Assembly (NCBI GenBank): GCA_034509925.1
Contig: CM067535.1
Span: forward strand, 8,022,201 to 8,086,200
DNA from: Hirudinaria manillensis
Taxonomy: Eukaryota > Annelida > Clitellata > Hirudinida > Hirudinidae
Direction of reading: 5' to 3'
DNA length: 64,000 bases
Both the position numbers and the translations under genes were made by a program. Shown here one piece after another: positions 62,376-64,000 of this stretch. The notes beneath the pieces are model-generated. The model was not told the origin of the DNA. It did not search any database and saw only the letters and a list, made by a program, of their open reading frames with translations. Each line of letters opens with the position of its first letter. Position 1 is the first letter of the stretch.

Positions 62376-64000
62376 AGATTTCGATGACTTGCAGATGTTA
62401 TGGCGTCTCATAATAATGGATGGATGTTATTATTAATATTATTATTATTATTGTTGTTGTTAACACAAATGTTTTTGTTTTATTAATTAAAAATCAAGTT
62501 TCTGCTCCACAATAACACCATGATAAATTGCAATTTATCGTAAAATGTGGAAATCTTATGATGCTCAGTGAAATATCCTACAATTAGTCATGGTGTAAAA
62601 TTACACAGGACTCATTTTGATAAGATACATTCAATAAGATATCAGTCTGATAGAACTGTGACCTTTAAATTGACTAATTCAATGTGAAATGTCACAATGC
62701 AAGGTGTTTATTTGCCTGCCCAAAACAAAATGTCTCTTCCCAAAATGAATGAATGAATGAATGAATGAATGAATGAATGAATGAATGAATGAATGAATGA
62801 ATGAATAAATGACTGAATGACTGGATGGGCGATGGTTGACATCACTCGAGCATTGATGCATACTTAAGTTTACAGAATAAATAAACATAATAGACAAAAC
62901 AGGGCGTTGTTTGGACTCCAAAGTTCTCAATCAAAATTTTTATCTCTCCTCTCTCCCTATCTCTCTCTGGGCATTTCACTTGTGAAATTTGTGTTTCTCA
63001 AAAGAGAAGGAACAGATATTATATAATATGAAGCAAGTGAATTCTTTAGAATTAGAGAGACGAATTCTCAATGAATTAATCTATAATCAGGTCATTCCTA
63101 TGATTACTTTTTGACCTTAAATGGTTACTTTTTATTTAAAATAATGTTGCCTACATTTGCCAAAGCACGTTAAGAGACATACATTCATTCATTCATTCAC
63201 ACATTCATCCATTCACACATTCATACATTCACACAAATGCACATTCATTTCCTGAGACACATTACAAAAGAGACGATGAAATGGCAAAAAAAATATATGA
63301 CCACTAAAAACTTCACAAATCTACAAAACCATCTGAATATTCATCAGATGAATAACTTCCCATCAACGGACAGAGAATGTATGAATTATTATTATTATTA
63401 AAATTATTATTAAAATTATTGTTATTATTAATTATAATTAATATTGAATAAAAACTCTTAACTCATTACTGCCTCTTGCATCCTATTAAAATGCAACCAC
63501 AAAGTCAGTCATAACTTACAAATAACAATATTTATCTTATTTACTAAAATTTTTTGTTAATGTTTAGTCTTTACATTAAACCATTTCTTTCATTTATATT
63601 TGTGGATCTCAACATTTTGAAATTGTTTTTGACAATTTTCCGAGCAAAATCATGAAATGTTGCCAGCAAAATTTGGCCGTTAATAGGTTTTCAAGTCCTG
63701 TATAGGGGTCCCGTAATTGAATTACCCAATAGAGTTTTCTGAATGGCTATTGCTAGGTGTCTTTCTTTAGAATTAATTACAGTCTGTTTTCAGCAAGTAA
63801 TTACTAAATAGTTCATAGCAACTACTCATCAAAAAGGATGTCGTAATTATTATTATTATTATTATTCCTACTATTACAATCGTCATCATCATCACTTTTA
63901 TTGTCACCCTTATCATCACCAACATTGCCATTATTATTATGGTTTTTATTATTATTATTATTATTATTTTGTTGTCACTATTGTAATTATTATTACAAAT
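62376..64000. other. AT-rich DNA, presumably intron of the minus-strand gene
   Basis: No coding exon seen. It contains microsatellites ((GAAT)n, (ATTC)n, (TTA)n near 63850 and 63940). If the exon at 62147-62364 is real, this stretch is its upstream intron. Confidence 0.5.
62743..62806. repeat. (GAAT)n tetranucleotide microsatellite
   Basis: About 15 perfect GAAT units followed by degenerate copies; a related (ATTC)n patch lies at 63182-63240. Confidence 0.95.

Noticed and set aside
1..64000. CRISPR arrays, operons, bacterial promoters, viral or transposase genes
   Set aside because: Spliced eukaryotic genes throughout. The short tandem repeats lack spacers, and I see no reverse transcriptase, transposase or integrase motifs.

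Overview
The window looks like nuclear DNA of an invertebrate animal, most likely a lophotrochozoan. An annelid such as a leech is my best guess, but that rests on general impression only. It is very AT-rich, packed with (TAA)n, (GAT)n, (GATT)n and (GAAT)n runs, and its genes are split into many short exons by short GT-AG introns rich in TTAATTAA. I rebuilt gene models by hand from splice sites and codon phase. Ten multi-exon genes are well supported, plus one convincing single-exon gene and several weaker exon candidates.

Layout: 1-6,170 is mostly simple-sequence DNA, with a TATA-box/poly(A)-flanked gene for a small cysteine-rich secreted protein at 632-859. At 6,173-12,114 lie pirin (-), the mitochondrial ribosomal protein L33 gene (+) and a CCDC169-like coiled-coil gene (-). 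A compact PHRF1-like RING/PHD gene (-, 12,882-15,648) is followed by a decayed copy of an ASCC3 exon and then the complete 38-exon ASCC3 helicase gene (+, 16,837-32,837). Next come an astacin/CUB/CUB metalloprotease of tolloid type (-, 33,844-39,422), a tandem-Tudor PHF20-like gene (+, 40,719-43,734), the ERI2 exonuclease gene (+, 44,690-47,761), a secreted precursor made of 87-bp repeats carrying amidation and dibasic cleavage sites (-, 48,371-50,094), and a 34-exon alpha-2-macroglobulin/complement family gene that has lost its thioester motif (-, 50,839-58,061). The right end, 58,204-64,000, is sparse: a candidate signal-peptide exon, two cysteine-patterned exon candidates, and the GC-rich 3' terminal exon of a minus-strand gene running off the right edge.

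Most genes are unrelated housekeeping or regulatory genes (helicase for ribosome/RNA-polymerase quality control, RNA exonuclease, mitoribosome, chromatin readers). The secreted group (cysteine-rich protein, protease, repeat precursor, macroglobulin relative) is the more lineage-specific part. The standout locus is the repeat precursor: about 18 copies of VLSLGKR alternating with an acidic Leu-rich 19-mer that also ends in GKR, read as a candidate amidated-peptide prohormone.
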